64,000 nucleotides of DNA from Hyphomicrobiales bacterium (GCA_930633495.1 CAKNFJ010000001.1:3681001-3745000); one strand, 5' to 3'. Shown: positions 35,968 through 46,551, counted from the stretch's first letter. Notes: generated by a model not told the origin, from the sequence alone. Translations and numbers: made by a program.

Positions 35968-37407
35968 TCAGGCCGCCTTCGTGCTCGTCGCTGGCGTCAC
36001 ATTCTGATTCATGCGGAACAGGTTCGACGGGTCGTAACGCTGCTTCAGCATGGCCAGACGATGATAGCTGCCGCCATAGGCTTCCCGGACGCGCTCCATC
36101 TCGTCGGCCGGCATGAAGTTGATGTAGGCCGTCCCGGCGGAGAGAGGCCGGGCCGCTTCGAAGAGCGCGCGCGCCCAGTCGATGCAGCTCGGGTCCATGC
36201 CCGGTTCGCGCCAGCGCGCATGAACGTTCATGACGAAATGCGAGCTGCGCTGCGGGAACGCCGTGGCGTCGGGGGCGACCCGACCTGCCTCGCCGCCGAC
36301 ATGGGCGATGAAGATCTCGCATTCCGGGCCGGGGAGGCGGCGAGCGGCGTCGATGAGCAGGCCGATCGCCTTGTCCGAGAGATCGGTGAAGTCGTGGCTC
36401 TTCCAGTAGTTGCGGGCTCCGGGGGCGAGCAGGGGGTCGAAGGCCTGCTGCCATGCCGTGAACGGCGCGGGTCCCACCACATCGGCGATCGGCTTGCCGA
36501 TCGCGCGCAGCCTCGCGGTAGCCTTCCCGCCTTCGGCCAGGTCGCCGCAGTAGCACATGGCGAGGATCAGCACCTCCTTGCCGTGCCATTCCGCGGGGAG
36601 AAACGGGAGCGGCGGCGCCCGCCGCATCACGGCCCAGCATGTCAGCTCGTCGGGTGCGAGCGCGAGCGCCTCCCGGTATTCCCGCAGGACCGTTTCGGCG
36701 TCGCCGAGCGGATGCACGACGAGACCCGCCAGCACCTGCGGGCCAAGCTCGTGAAGGCGGAATTCGAAGGCCGTCACGACGCCGAAATTGCCGCCGCCAC
36801 CGCGCAGGGCCCAGAACAGGTCCGGATTCTGCGTCTCGCTGGCGCGCCGGAGCTCGCCATCGGCCGTGACCACCTCGACCGACACCAGATTGTCCAGCGT
36901 CAGGCCGAATTTCCGCGTGATCCAGCCGAAGCCGCCTCCCAGCGTCAGCCCGGCGATACCCGTCGTGGAGTTGATGCCCGTCGGCACGACGAGGCCGACG
37001 GCCTGGGTTTCCTTGTCGATGTCGGCGAGCGTCGCTCCCGGCTCGACCCTGGCCCGCCTTGAGGCGGCGTCGACGCGCACCGACGTCATCTGCGAGAGAT
37101 CGATCATCAGGCCGCCGTCGCAGACGGCGTTTCCGGCAATGCCGTGGCCACCGCCCCGCACCGAGACCAGCAGCTCGTTGTCGCGTGCGAAACGGACGGC
37201 GCGAACGACATCGGCGGTAGTCTTGCAGCGAATGATCAGTTCAGGCCGACGATCGATCATGCCGTTCCAGATCGCGCGCGCGTCGTCGTAGCCGGCGTCG
37301 CCGGTATCGAGGATGCTGCCGTCGAGTTGCGAGGCGAGCTCTTCGATCACCGCGGTCGCGATCGTCTTCCTTCCGGTCGTCAACGTCCTGAAGCTGTGCG
37401 CAGGCAT
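35968..37407 (-). CDS. FAD-binding oxidoreductase with BBE domain
   Basis: This 479-aa flavoenzyme of the berberine-bridge/6-hydroxynicotine oxidase family has a PCMH FAD-binding domain (VSVRGGGHGIAGNAVCDGG near residue 80; GINSTTGIAGLTLGGGFGW near 145) and ends in the BBE motif YDPSNLFRMNQNV. The histidine in RGGGHG is the usual covalent FAD site; the second cysteinyl link is not evident. ATG 37407 has GGAGG eight bases upstream. The gene sits between tolB and pal, which are normally adjacent, and looks like an insertion. The substrate is unknown. Confidence 0.88.
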   Translation of the reverse strand: MPAHSFRTLTTGRKTIATAVIEELASQLDGSILDTGDAGYDDARAIWNGMIDRRPELIIRCKTTADVVRAVRFARDNELLVSVRGGGHGIAGNAVCDGGLMIDLSQMTSVRVDAASRRARVEPGATLADIDKETQAVGLVVPTGINSTTGIAGLTLGGGFGWITRKFGLTLDNLVSVEVVTADGELRRASETQNPDLFWALRGGGGNFGVVTAFEFRLHELGPQVLAGLVVHPLGDAETVLREYREALALAPDELTCWAVMRRAPPLPFLPAEWHGKEVLILAMCYCGDLAEGGKATARLRAIGKPIADVVGPAPFTAWQQAFDPLLAPGARNYWKSHDFTDLSDKAIGLLIDAARRLPGPECEIFIAHVGGEAGRVAPDATAFPQRSSHFVMNVHARWREPGMDPSCIDWARALFEAARPLSAGTAYINFMPADEMERVREAYGGSYHRLAMLKQRYDPSNLFRMNQNVTPATSTKAA

Positions 37408-37576
37408 GATGGTTCCTCCAGAGTGGACCCCGGGGCGTCGCTCCCGGCCGCCGGGAACCTGCGTCCATTCGAGACGTCGTTCCGTGACGAAGGTCACACA
37501 GCAACAAGGAAGCCGCCCGGCGCGGGCCGAGCGGCTTGCAAGGAACTCATGGGCTGTTCGCTGCGGGCCTGGGCCG

Positions 37577-38923
37577 TCAGCGCGCCCCGCTCAGCAGCGG
37601 CGACCAGGTCGGGTCGGAGGCGAAGGCGGGCGTTGGCACGGGCACTTCGACGCGGCCGGTGATGTCGACCATGTACAGTTTTCCGCCGGACTGTCCGCCC
37701 GGATCGCGGAAGAACATGATGTACTGGCCGTTTGGCGCCCAGTTGGGCGCCTCGTTGTGGAAGCCCTCGGTCAGGATGCGCTCGCCCGAGCCATCGGGGC
37801 GCATCACGCCGATGGCGAAGCCGCCGCCGCCCTGGCGGGTGAAGGCGATCAGGTCGCCGCGCGGCGACCAGGAGGGCTGCGAGTAGCGACCCTGGCCGAA
37901 GGAGATGCGCTGGCCGTCGCCGCCGGCTGCCGGCATCACATAGAGCTGCTGCTGCCCGCCGCGGTCGCTCTCGAAGACGATGCGCGAGCCGTCCGGCGCA
38001 TAGGAGGGCGAGGTGTCGATCGCAGCCGTCGAGGTCAGGCGCATCGTCGAGCGCGAGCCGATGTCGATGGCGTAGAGATTGGCATTGCCGCCCTGCTGCA
38101 GCGAGAGCACCACGCGCTGGCCGTTGGGCGCGAAGCGCGGGCTCGAGCTCATGTCAGGGAAGTTGCCGACGACTTGGCGCTGCCCGGTCTCGATGTTGAG
38201 CACCTGCACCCGGGGCTGTTCGCCCTGGCGCTGGGTCATGAAGGTCACGTCCTGCGACACCGGCGAATAGCGCGGCGTCACCACGGAGGTGTCGCCATTG
38301 GTCAGGTAGCGCACATTGGCGCCGTCCTGGTCCATGATGGCGAGGCGCTTGCGGCGGTTCTCCTTCGGGCCGGATTCGTCGACGAAGACCACGCGAGTGT
38401 CGAAGAAGCCGCCCAGGCCAGTGATCTTGCTGAAGATCGCGTCCGAGATGATGTGGCCGACGCGGCGCGCATTGCTCGGGTCGGTGAAGTATTGCTGGCC
38501 GTCGGTCTGCGTGCCGGTCGCGACATCCCAGAGTCGGAACTCGGCGCGGATGCGACCGGCCTCGCGCGCGACGCGGCCGGTGACCAGCGCCTGCACGCCG
38601 CTGGCCTTCCACGCATCGAAGCGCGGCGCGGCATCGAAGGGCGGGTTCGGCTCTGGAAAGCGGCTCTTGTCGATCGGCGTGAAATAGCCGCAGCGCTTCA
38701 GGTTGTTGGCGATCACGCCGGAGACGAGCACGCCGCCCTCGCCGCCGAAATCGGCGATGGCGATCGGCATCGGCTGGAACGCGCCGCCGCGCAGGTCGAT
38801 GACGAGCTCGGCGCGGGCCGCGGCCGGAACCAGCAGCGCGGCGCCGGCGGTGGCGAGGAGGCGGCGGCGCGTCGGCGCGGCCGTCAGGAAGGGGAAAGGG
38901 TTACGGTCGATCATCGGGGTCAC
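37577..38923 (-). CDS. tolB: Tol-Pal system protein TolB
   Basis: TolB is the periplasmic beta-propeller protein that binds Pal. The 448-aa precursor has an arginine-containing signal ([21 protein letters not shown]), an N-terminal domain (IADFGGEGG..., [12 protein letters not shown]) and repeated propeller strands such as [30 protein letters not shown] and [22 protein letters not shown] at 38923 overlaps the tolA stop (GTGA); ATG 38914 is an alternative start. It is the last of the four linked tolQRAB genes. Confidence 0.95.
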   Translation of the reverse strand: MTPMIDRNPFPFLTAAPTRRRLLATAGAALLVPAAARAELVIDLRGGAFQPMPIAIADFGGEGGVLVSGVIANNLKRCGYFTPIDKSRFPEPNPPFDAAPRFDAWKASGVQALVTGRVAREAGRIRAEFRLWDVATGTQTDGQQYFTDPSNARRVGHIISDAIFSKITGLGGFFDTRVVFVDESGPKENRRKRLAIMDQDGANVRYLTNGDTSVVTPRYSPVSQDVTFMTQRQGEQPRVQVLNIETGQRQVVGNFPDMSSSPRFAPNGQRVVLSLQQGGNANLYAIDIGSRSTMRLTSTAAIDTSPSYAPDGSRIVFESDRGGQQQLYVMPAAGGDGQRISFGQGRYSQPSWSPRGDLIAFTRQGGGGFAIGVMRPDGSGERILTEGFHNEAPNWAPNGQYIMFFRDPGGQSGGKLYMVDITGRVEVPVPTPAFASDPTWSPLLSGAR

Positions 38924-40128
38924 ATGACGTCCCTTGCGTCGAAATTGACGACGACGTCACGCCAGTCGTCATAGTAGGCGGCGAATTGAGCCGGAATGCG
39001 CAAAGGCGCGCAGCGGCGGGTGGCGGTCAGCGCCGAATCGGCGGCGACGCGGAAGAGCGGGTCGGACGAGGAGTTGATGACGCCGGGCTGCCCGGCGAGC
39101 GAGCCGTCGGCATTCAGCTTCATCCGCACGGACGGCACGACATTGCCGTTGCCATGCGCGTTGGCGAGCGCGATCGGCACGTTCCAGCACTTCATGAGCT
39201 GATCCTGGATGATGCCGATGAGCTGTGCCCTGAGCGAGGGGCTGAGCTTCTGCGAGGCGCCCCGCTCGGTGCCGAGCGACGCGGTGCGATTGACCTGCGG
39301 TGCGGAGGAGCCCGACGACTGCGCCTTCTCCTTGGACTGGAGCAGCTTGGCGATATCGCTGGCGTTGAAGTTCTTGGCGATTTCGGCCTCGCGCTTGGCC
39401 TTGGCTTCGGCCTCCTGCTTGGCCTTCGCTTCGGCGGCGAGTTTCGCCTTCTGCTCGGTCTCGGCTTTCGCCTTCGCGGCAGCTTCGGCCTTCTCCTTGG
39501 CCTGCTTGTCGGCTTCCGCCTTGGCAAGCGCCTCGGCCTTGGCCTTGGCTTCGGCGGCGCGCTTGGCGGCCTGGGCCTCGGCTTCCGCCTTAGCCTTGGC
39601 GGCGGCCTTCGCCTCCTCCTCTGCCTTCTTAGCCTTGGAGGCGAGCTCGGCTTCCTCGGCGAGCTTGGCCAGCTCCTCGCGCTTCTGCTCGGCCTCGCGC
39701 GCGGCGGCGGCCTCGCTCTTCTGCGGCGGCTGCTTGGCAGGCTCCGGCGGCTTGGTCTCGGGCTTGGACAGTTCTGTCGGCCGCGCCGGCGGCGGCGGAG
39801 TCGAGGCGTTGTCTTCGGCGGTCTTCAACTCGGGCGGGCGCGAGGGCGGGGCCGGCGTATCGCTCTTGGCCTCGCCGGCCTCCTTGCGCTCGACGACGTC
39901 GGATTGACGTTCGGCGCGCGGGGTCGGCTGGGTCTGGACCTTCTCGGCGTTGCGCTCGCCGCGCGTGATCTGGTTCAGCGCGTTGGGGTCGATGAGCTCG
40001 ACGGCGATCGCCTCCTCGTTCTCCGGCAGCGGCGCGGGCGAGGCGAACGCCAGCAGCCCCGCGACGAGAAACGTCGCGTGGCCGAGCGCCGACACCAGCA
40101 TGCCAGGTTCGGAGGTCGAAAGCTTCAC
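38920..40128 (-). CDS. tolA: Cell envelope protein TolA
   Basis: TolA spans the periplasm and transmits TolQR proton-motive energy to Pal. The 402-aa protein has one N-terminal transmembrane helix ([19 protein letters not shown]), a proline-rich linker, and a long Ala/Lys/Glu-rich helix at about residues 130-255. The C-terminal domain ([20 protein letters not shown]) is the TonB-like domain III. It lies between tolR and tolB in the canonical order. Confidence 0.92.
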   Translation of the reverse strand: MKLSTSEPGMLVSALGHATFLVAGLLAFASPAPLPENEEAIAVELIDPNALNQITRGERNAEKVQTQPTPRAERQSDVVERKEAGEAKSDTPAPPSRPPELKTAEDNASTPPPPARPTELSKPETKPPEPAKQPPQKSEAAAAREAEQKREELAKLAEEAELASKAKKAEEEAKAAAKAKAEAEAQAAKRAAEAKAKAEALAKAEADKQAKEKAEAAAKAKAETEQKAKLAAEAKAKQEAEAKAKREAEIAKNFNASDIAKLLQSKEKAQSSGSSAPQVNRTASLGTERGASQKLSPSLRAQLIGIIQDQLMKCWNVPIALANAHGNGNVVPSVRMKLNADGSLAGQPGVINSSSDPLFRVAADSALTATRRCAPLRIPAQFAAYYDDWRDVVVNFDARDVM

Positions 40129-40147
40129 GCCCTGAACACCCTTGCTC

Positions 40148-40597
40148 TCAGCGGTTCGCCGGTTCGGTGACCAGCGCGACCCGCTTGAACCCGGCCGAGG
40201 TGATGGTCGACATCACCGAAGCGACCCGGCCGTAGTCCACCAGCTTGTCGCCGCGCACATAGATGCGCTCGTCGAAGCCCTGCTTGGCGAGGCCCTGCAG
40301 CTTGGCGACGAGATCCGGCTCCAGCGTCGGCTGGTCCTGAAGGAAGATCTGCCCCTTGCTGTCGATCGCGATGGTGATCGGCTTCTGATCGACATTGATC
40401 GGCTTGGCGCCGGTCTGCGGCAGGTCGAGCGGGACGCCGGTCGCGATCAGCGGCGCGGCGACCATGAAGATGATGAGCAACACCAGCATGACGTCGATGA
40501 ACGGCGTCATGTTGATCTCGGCGATGGCGCCGTGGCGGCGCCCGCGGCGGCCCCGGCGGCCGGCGCCCTTTGCGGCAGTGGCGGCAGACATGCCCAT
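40148..40597 (-). CDS. tolR: Proton channel protein TolR
   Basis: TolR pairs with TolQ in the proton-driven motor. The 149-aa protein has a basic N-terminus, one transmembrane helix NMTPFIDVMLVLLIIFMVAAP whose aspartate is the proton-carrying residue, and a periplasmic domain ending with VSTITSAGFKRVALVTEP-like sequence (starts VMSTITSAGF). It begins 11 bp after tolQ and ends 19 bp before tolA. Confidence 0.95.
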   Translation of the reverse strand: MGMSAATAAKGAGRRGRRGRRHGAIAEINMTPFIDVMLVLLIIFMVAAPLIATGVPLDLPQTGAKPINVDQKPITIAIDSKGQIFLQDQPTLEPDLVAKLQGLAKQGFDERIYVRGDKLVDYGRVASVMSTITSAGFKRVALVTEPANR

Positions 40598-40608
40598 GGT
40601 TCAGCCCC

Positions 40609-41319
<711 letters not shown>

Positions 41320-41776
41320 TCTGTCATCCTTCTCACCCAGGCGGTACGGCCGCAGGCCGAGCCTGATGGCTCGTAGCCCCCGGCCCAGACCCCGCCGCTC
41401 GCGTCGCGGGGAAACCACGCCGCCGCCCGATTTGCGATCCAGGGAAATGCCGTAACTTGTCAATCGCGCGCGAATTCGGCGAAAGATGGGCCGAAACGGG
41501 GTTTCCCACGGAACACATGCTCCAAAAGAAGTTAAGCATCCGGCAAGGTTAATGTGGGGTATACGCGGCGCAGGATACTGCGGTCGCATGCCGGGGAGCC
41601 GGCCGAAGCAGGTTTCAGCCGATCGGAACTCGGGAGACGGGCGGCCAAATGGCCGATTCGTGTTCCGCCTGGATCGCGATGAGGTTTGCCCCGCGGGTTA
41701 GGGAGCTACAGGCGACTGTCCCCGCCAATCGACGCGGCGGATAGGCGCAGATCGGGGCTGGGGCGGGACGGGATAG
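41320..41776. other. Intergenic region between tolQ and the exonuclease pseudogene
   Basis: 457 bp with no convincing gene. It should contain the tol operon promoter on the minus strand. It marks the left edge of the accessory-looking stretch. TTAAG and TTAAT occur at 41531-41555 but not with CtrA spacing. Confidence 0.45.
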
Positions 41777-42361
41777 ATGCCGCATTTCTACGTCGTGACC
41801 GACTGCGAGTTCGACGGACCGATCCCGGGAACGCATTCGATGCTTTCGTTCGGCTGGGTCGCCGTATCTGACTCCGGCAGGATACTCGGAGAATTCTAGG
41901 TCGTTCTGGAGCCGCTCGAAGAGGCCGGGCGCGATCAGGGCACGATGGTTTTCTGGGAGCGGCATCCGGAAGCGTGGGAGGCCGCCACGAGGAACCCGGA
42001 ACCTGCTGCTGCCGGTATGATGCGGTTCGTCGACTGGGTGAGGTCGTTGGGCGGCGAGCCGATCTTCGCGGCGCACCCCGTCGCCCTCGACGGGCTCTGG
42101 ATCGACTTCTATCTGCGGCGATTTGCCGGGAAGCCCCTGTTCGAAGGGCCATGGGTTTCCGATCGCCTGTTCCGCCATCCGCCGCTGTGCCTGATGTCGA
42201 TGGTCGCCGGGAGCACCGGGCGGGGACAATGGGAATGCGATGTCGACCGCTATCCGGCCGAATGGCTCGGCTCCGTCGAACACACGCCTCGCGCGATCGA
42301 CGACGCGCGGGGCTATGCAAACCTGCTGAGCTTTTTTCGCAGAAGCCGGCGTGCTGTTTGA
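41777..42361 (+). pseudogene. DEDD-type 3'-5' exonuclease interrupted by an in-frame amber codon
   Basis: ATG 41777 begins MPHFYVVTDCEFDGPIPGTH, with the D-x-E metal-binding motif of DnaQ-fold exonucleases, and runs 40 codons to TAG at 41897-41899. The frame then continues uninterrupted for 153 codons: VVLEPLEE, FWERHPEAW, FAAHPVALDGLWIDFYLRRF (the second Asp) and HTPRAIDDARGYA (the H-x5-D motif). The full frame would give about 194 aa, a usual length. The TAG stands where a glutamate codon (GAG) would fit, so one base change explains it. It may be a recent nonsense mutation or a base-call error. Confidence 0.75.
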
Positions 42362-42395
42362 CGGCGACGCCGCGCCTCGGATTCGGGGCGATGCC

Positions 42396-43310
42396 CTAAG
42401 CCGTTTCCTTGCGCTGGTTCGTGACGGTCAGCACCAGCCCGCCGAGCACGAGAACGACGCCCGAGACGAAGAGCAGTCCCAACCGGTCGCCGAACATCGC
42501 GGAGGCGGTTGCGACGCCTACGACCGGCTGCAGATACTGGATGCCGGCCGCGATCCGGGCGGGGACCGTGCGCAGCAGGTGAATCCAGAGGAACAGGCCC
42601 GCGACCGTCACGACGATTCCGAGATAGGCCGCCGTCGCGAGGCCGGTCGCGGTCAATTGGATCGGCTCGCGCCAGATTTCCCAGCCCGCCCAAGGCAGAA
42701 GGGCGACGAAGCCGAAGAAGGTGCTCCAGGCCGCGACGGTCGCCGTGCCGTATGGCGTGGTCAGTTCCACGCTCCAGACATAGTAGAAGGCGATGGTCAC
42801 CGCCGAGAGCAACACGAGGGCAGCACCGCTCAGGCTCGTTTGCGCTGCGGCCGCTGCCGCATCGCCACGTTCGGATGCGACCAGCGCGATGCCGATGAAG
42901 GCGGCGACGAGGCCCAGTGCCTGAAGGCCGGAAACGGATTGCTTGAGCCGCAGCGCCGCGAAAACCACGACGAAGAGCGGGATGGTCGCCGAGATGATGG
43001 TCGCGGCCGAGGCCGAGGTGCCCATCACGCCGAAGGTCTGTGCGACCTGTCCGATGCCGATGCCCAGAACGCCGAGCGCGGCAAAGCGGGGCAGGGCGCG
43101 CAGCGGCAGGCGCTGCTTGCCCAGGACGAGGAGGAACATCAGCGGCAGCGCGATGGCGAACCGCATGGCCGTCAGCGTCAGCGGCGGCACTGTGAGCAGG
43201 CCAAGCTTGGTGATCGGAATCGAAACGCCCCACATGACCGCGAGCAGCAGCATCGCTGCGAAACTCCCGGCGGACGGGGTGGCGTGGGGAACCGAAACCG
43301 TTTGGCTCAT
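42396..43310 (-). CDS. EamA/DMT-family transporter
   Basis: This 304-aa protein has ten hydrophobic helices in two EamA repeats (first: MLLLAVMWGVSIPITKLGLL; second: LLSAVTIAFYYVWSVELTTP), as in drug/metabolite exporters such as RhaT/YdcZ relatives. It exports an unknown small molecule. It converges on the exonuclease pseudogene with a 34-bp gap and is 217 bp from the next minus-strand gene. Confidence 0.88.
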   Translation of the reverse strand: MSQTVSVPHATPSAGSFAAMLLLAVMWGVSIPITKLGLLTVPPLTLTAMRFAIALPLMFLLVLGKQRLPLRALPRFAALGVLGIGIGQVAQTFGVMGTSASAATIISATIPLFVVVFAALRLKQSVSGLQALGLVAAFIGIALVASERGDAAAAAAQTSLSGAALVLLSAVTIAFYYVWSVELTTPYGTATVAAWSTFFGFVALLPWAGWEIWREPIQLTATGLATAAYLGIVVTVAGLFLWIHLLRTVPARIAAGIQYLQPVVGVATASAMFGDRLGLLFVSGVVLVLGGLVLTVTNQRKETA

Positions 43311-43527
43311 GCGTCGATCTGTGAATGGGATGCGGAGCGGTCGAGGACCCTAGGTGAGCCATACCCTTCCGACAAACCATTTGTCGTCACGTCGCGCGCG
43401 AGCGGAATCGACTGTCGTGACGTGGGAAGAAGCGCCTCTCAAGATTTCGGGGGCTGATGCTGTTGGAGCGCCGGAACAGAGCAATTCAGCATGGCGACGT
43501 TCGCGGCGCTCCCCCTAACAAGCGCTG

Positions 43528-44130
43528 TCACCCAAACCGCACGAGATTGAGTGCCGGCAGCGGGCCGCCTGGAAACTGGACGAGGCGAGCGCCAAGCGCC
43601 AGCGGCCCCAGATCGATGCCGAAGAAACCGAGCCGGTCGATCAGCGCACCGACCTGCGCCTTGGCCTGCGCATCGTCGCCCGAATAGAACAGCACCCGCC
43701 GGCCACCTTCTGCCTGAGGATCGCCCGCGACAAGATGCGGCTGGAGATGGTTGAAGGCCTTCACGACGCGCGCGCCAGGCACCAGCCCTGCAACTATCTC
43801 CGAGGAGGCGCGCCCGTTGAGTTCCGCCGGCTTGAACAGCGGCGCCTCGATCGGGTTGTTGGCGTCGATGACGATGCGTCCGCCGAAATCCGGCAGGCCG
43901 GCAAGCGCCGCCGGCAGCTTCGACCAGTTGACCGCAACCAGGACGATATCCTTCGACGCCGCATCCTCGCGGGTGCCCGCGTCGATGGTCGGGCCAATGG
44001 CGGCGGCGATCTCCTTCAGGCTCTCCAGTCCGCGACTGTTGGACAGGGTGGCAGCGATGCCGTTGCGGGCGAGCGCCGCAGCGAAGGCCTGGCCAATCTG
44101 GCCGGCGCCGATGATGCCGATGCTGGACAT
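43528..44130 (-). CDS. NADPH-dependent F420 reductase-like oxidoreductase
   Basis: This 200-aa Rossmann protein has the NADP loop SIGIIGAGQIGQAFAAALA and AVNWSKLPAALAGLPDF, matching the small F420-NADP oxidoreductase-like family (COG2085). The organism need not use F420; many members act with NADPH only. ATG 44130 has GGAGAG nearby upstream. It is the last of three minus-strand genes (NTF2-like, SDR, this one) that diverge from a LysR regulator. Confidence 0.8.
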   Translation of the reverse strand: MSSIGIIGAGQIGQAFAAALARNGIAATLSNSRGLESLKEIAAAIGPTIDAGTREDAASKDIVLVAVNWSKLPAALAGLPDFGGRIVIDANNPIEAPLFKPAELNGRASSEIVAGLVPGARVVKAFNHLQPHLVAGDPQAEGGRRVLFYSGDDAQAKAQVGALIDRLGFFGIDLGPLALGARLVQFPGGPLPALNLVRFG

Positions 44131-44162
44131 GGAATCTCTCCTGTTCAAGCCTAACCGGGACG

Positions 44163-44912
44163 TCAGGCGGTGAGTCCGCCGTCGGCGACGATGTCGGCGC
44201 CGGTGACGAAGGCCGCTTCGGGACTCGCGAGGAAGGCGACGACGCTCGCGATCTCATGCGGCTGGCCGTAGCGGCCGATCGCCATGCCGGGGCCGACGAT
44301 CGCGGCGACCGGCCCGTCCGCCGGGTTCATGTCGGTGTCGGTCGGGCCGGGATGCACGGTGTTCACCGTGATGCCCTTCGGCCCGAGGTCCCGCACCAGC
44401 GAGCGGTTGAAGCCGGTGATCGCCCCCTTGGTAAGCGTATAGAGCGAGGCGGTTGGGAAAGCGGCGTAGCGTGTCATCGACGAACCAATCTGGATGATGC
44501 GCCCGCCCGGCTTCATGTGTCGCACCGCTTCCTGTGTGGCGACGAAGACGCCGGTGACGTTGACCGCGATCATCCGTTCATAGGTCTCGAAGGGAATATC
44601 CTCGATCGGTCCGCCAAGGCCGAGCCCTGCATTGTTGACGAGGATGTCGATGCCACCGAAGGCCTCGACCGTCCTTGCCACCGCGGTGCGTACAGCCTCC
44701 GGCTTGCCGGCATCGGCCTCGATGGCGAGCGCCTTGCCGCCTGCCGCCTCGATCTCGGCGACGACCCGGCGCGCCTTGTCCGGCGAGGCGCTGTAGGTGA
44801 TGGCCACGGCAGCGCCGTCGGCGGCGAGCCTGCGGGCGATAGCGGCGCCGATCGAGCGCGAGCCGCCGGTGACGAGAGCGGCCTTGCCGGCGAGGGAGAG
44901 AGAATTCGGCAT
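44163..44912 (-). CDS. SDR-family oxidoreductase
   Basis: This 249-aa classical short-chain dehydrogenase has the cofactor loop VTGGSRSIGAAIA, NNAGLGLGG, the catalytic Ser in IGSSMTR, and Tyr/Lys in SLYTLTKGAI. The C-terminal FVTGADIVADGGL is typical of the FabG-like branch. It probably uses NADPH. It lies between the NTF2-like and F420-reductase-like genes and probably shares their LysR control. The substrate is unknown. Confidence 0.9.
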   Translation of the reverse strand: MPNSLSLAGKAALVTGGSRSIGAAIARRLAADGAAVAITYSASPDKARRVVAEIEAAGGKALAIEADAGKPEAVRTAVARTVEAFGGIDILVNNAGLGLGGPIEDIPFETYERMIAVNVTGVFVATQEAVRHMKPGGRIIQIGSSMTRYAAFPTASLYTLTKGAITGFNRSLVRDLGPKGITVNTVHPGPTDTDMNPADGPVAAIVGPGMAIGRYGQPHEIASVVAFLASPEAAFVTGADIVADGGLTA

Positions 44913-44988
44913 GGTATTGTCCTTTCCTGACTTGAGCTTGATTGGCCGGTGGTCACTCCCTCCGGCCGGTTGATGGAAGAAGCGGCGG

Positions 44989-45495
44989 TCAGCCCTGAAG
45001 CTGAGCCAGAAGCCCGGCACCGTCCGCGACGGTCCAATGGTCGGTGATGCGACCATCCCGGATGCGCATCACATCCATCACCGCAAAGCGGGTTGCGCGG
45101 CCGGTCGGCGCAATGCCGAGGAACGCGCCACGATGCGTGCCGTGATAGGTCTTGTAGGTTGAGACGAGATCGCCTTCGGCGATCTGGAGATGGACCTCCG
45201 ACCGCCAGTCCGGGAAGGCCGCGCGGAATGTCCGGTAGATCTCGCGGGTACCGTCCCGATCCGGACGGAAACCGCCGAAGGGTGTGTGATCGACATAATC
45301 CGTGGCGAAGAGCTCCTCGAACACCGCGAAATCGCCGTCGCGCTGCACCTCATCGAGCAGGCGGCGGATCACCGCCTTGTTCGCCTCTTCGCGGTTTCCG
45401 TTTCCGGCCGCCGCGGGCAGTGGCAGGAGTGCGCTGACGAGACCAGCGATAGCCGTACGGCGCCCGAAAGAAGGGGCAGTGGTTGCAGACGGCAT
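44989..45495 (-). CDS. Exported SnoaL/NTF2-like protein
   Basis: This 168-aa protein has a signal with a twin arginine (FGRRTAIAGLVSALLPLPAAA), then an NTF2-like cone fold of the ester-cyclase/SnoaL type: NKAVIRRLLDEVQRDGDFAV, DYVDHTPFGGF, GAFLGIAPTGRATRF and DGRITDHWTVAD. ATG 45495 is chosen since GGAG lies about nine bases upstream; GTG 45504 is possible. It is the first gene of a three-gene unit divergent from lysR. Confidence 0.82.
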   Translation of the reverse strand: MPSATTAPSFGRRTAIAGLVSALLPLPAAAGNGNREEANKAVIRRLLDEVQRDGDFAVFEELFATDYVDHTPFGGFRPDRDGTREIYRTFRAAFPDWRSEVHLQIAEGDLVSTYKTYHGTHRGAFLGIAPTGRATRFAVMDVMRIRDGRITDHWTVADGAGLLAQLQG

Positions 45496-45561
45496 GGTCT
45501 TCACTCCGGTCGGTTTCGATGGAGCGAAGATGGCGGGTTTATTCCGAGATGATTAGGCGGT

Positions 45562-45583
45562 ATTGAATTGATTGATTTTCAAT
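45562..45583. promoter_or_regulatory. Candidate LysR-type operator in divergent promoter
   Basis: ATTGAA-N10-TTCAAT is a perfect 6-bp inverted repeat containing the T-N11-A LysR core. It is in an AT-rich patch between the divergent lysR (starts 45602) and NTF2-like gene (starts 45495). Confidence 0.5.
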
Positions 45584-45601
45584 TATATCTTGAAAGTAGC
45601 G

Positions 45602-46531
45602 ATGGAGAGCCTCGCCAACCTTGAGAGCTTCGCGCGCAGCGCCGAGCTCGGCAGCTTCTCGGAAGCTGCGCGCCGGCTGTCCCTGACGCCCGCCGCCGTC
45701 AGCCGCAACGTGGCGATGCTGGAACGCAATCTGGGCGTGCGCCTGTTCCAGCGCTCGACTCGCAAGCTGACCTTGACGGAAGCGGGAGAGCGTTTTCGAC
45801 AGGCGATCGGCGGCAATCTCGAAGCCTTGCAGGCCGCGATTGCCGAAGCCGCCTCCGGCGCGGCCGAACCCGCCGGCACGCTGAAGGTGAGCCTGAGCCC
45901 CACCTTCGGCACGACGCATATCCTGCCGCTGTTGCCGGATCTCCTGGCGCGCTATCCGCGCCTGCGCCCCGAATGGCATTTCGAGAACCGCCAGGTCGAC
46001 CTCGTCGCCGAGGGCTATGACGCGGCGATCGGCGGCGGCTTCGACCTCGCACCCGGTGTCATCGCGCGTGCCCTCGCTCCGGCACATATCGTCGCTGTCG
46101 CTTCCCCCGGCTATATGGCCGGGCGGGCTGCGCCGGTGGACCCCGCTGGCCTGGGCCAAGTCGACGGAATCGTCATGCGTTCGCTCAATTCCGGCCGGAT
46201 CCGCCACTGGGCGATGCGTGATGCCGCCGGCACCGAGATGACGGCAATTCAGCCGGAGAGTCTCGTCGTCAACGATCCCATGGCGATGCGCGAGGCTGCG
46301 CGGCTCGGCCTCGGGGTAGCGATGCTGGCGGTACCCGACATCCTGCCTGATCTCGAAAGCGGTGCGCTGATCCGTCTGCTGCCGCGTTGGTATGCCGATG
46401 CGGGCGCGATCTCGCTCTATTATGCCTCCCGCATCCTGTTGCCAGCCAAGACCCGCGTCTTCGTCGAATGCGTCGTCGAAGCGTTCCGAAAGCAGAAACT
46501 CGCCGAGCGCTTCGCCGGCAGTTTGGGCTAA
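45602..46531 (+). CDS. LysR-family transcriptional regulator
   Basis: This 309-aa protein has the N-terminal winged helix (ESLANLESFARSAELGSFSEA; LTPAAVSRNVAMLERNLGVR) and a PBP2-type effector domain from residue ~90. It belongs to the CrgA/PA2758-like branch by the LYYASRILLPAKTRVFVECV end. It is divergent from the NTF2-SDR-F420-like genes, with an inverted repeat between them, and probably regulates them. ATG 45602 is used; an in-frame ATG at 45572 lies inside the candidate operator. Confidence 0.9.
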   Translation: MESLANLESFARSAELGSFSEAARRLSLTPAAVSRNVAMLERNLGVRLFQRSTRKLTLTEAGERFRQAIGGNLEALQAAIAEAASGAAEPAGTLKVSLSPTFGTTHILPLLPDLLARYPRLRPEWHFENRQVDLVAEGYDAAIGGGFDLAPGVIARALAPAHIVAVASPGYMAGRAAPVDPAGLGQVDGIVMRSLNSGRIRHWAMRDAAGTEMTAIQPESLVVNDPMAMREAARLGLGVAMLAVPDILPDLESGALIRLLPRWYADAGAISLYYASRILLPAKTRVFVECVVEAFRKQKLAERFAGSLG

Positions 46532-46551
46532 TCTGCGCACCAGCAGCGTGA

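Noticed and set aside
41531..41555. CtrA site near tolQ
   Set aside because: Two TTAA-like half-sites occur but 13 or more bases apart, not the required seven.
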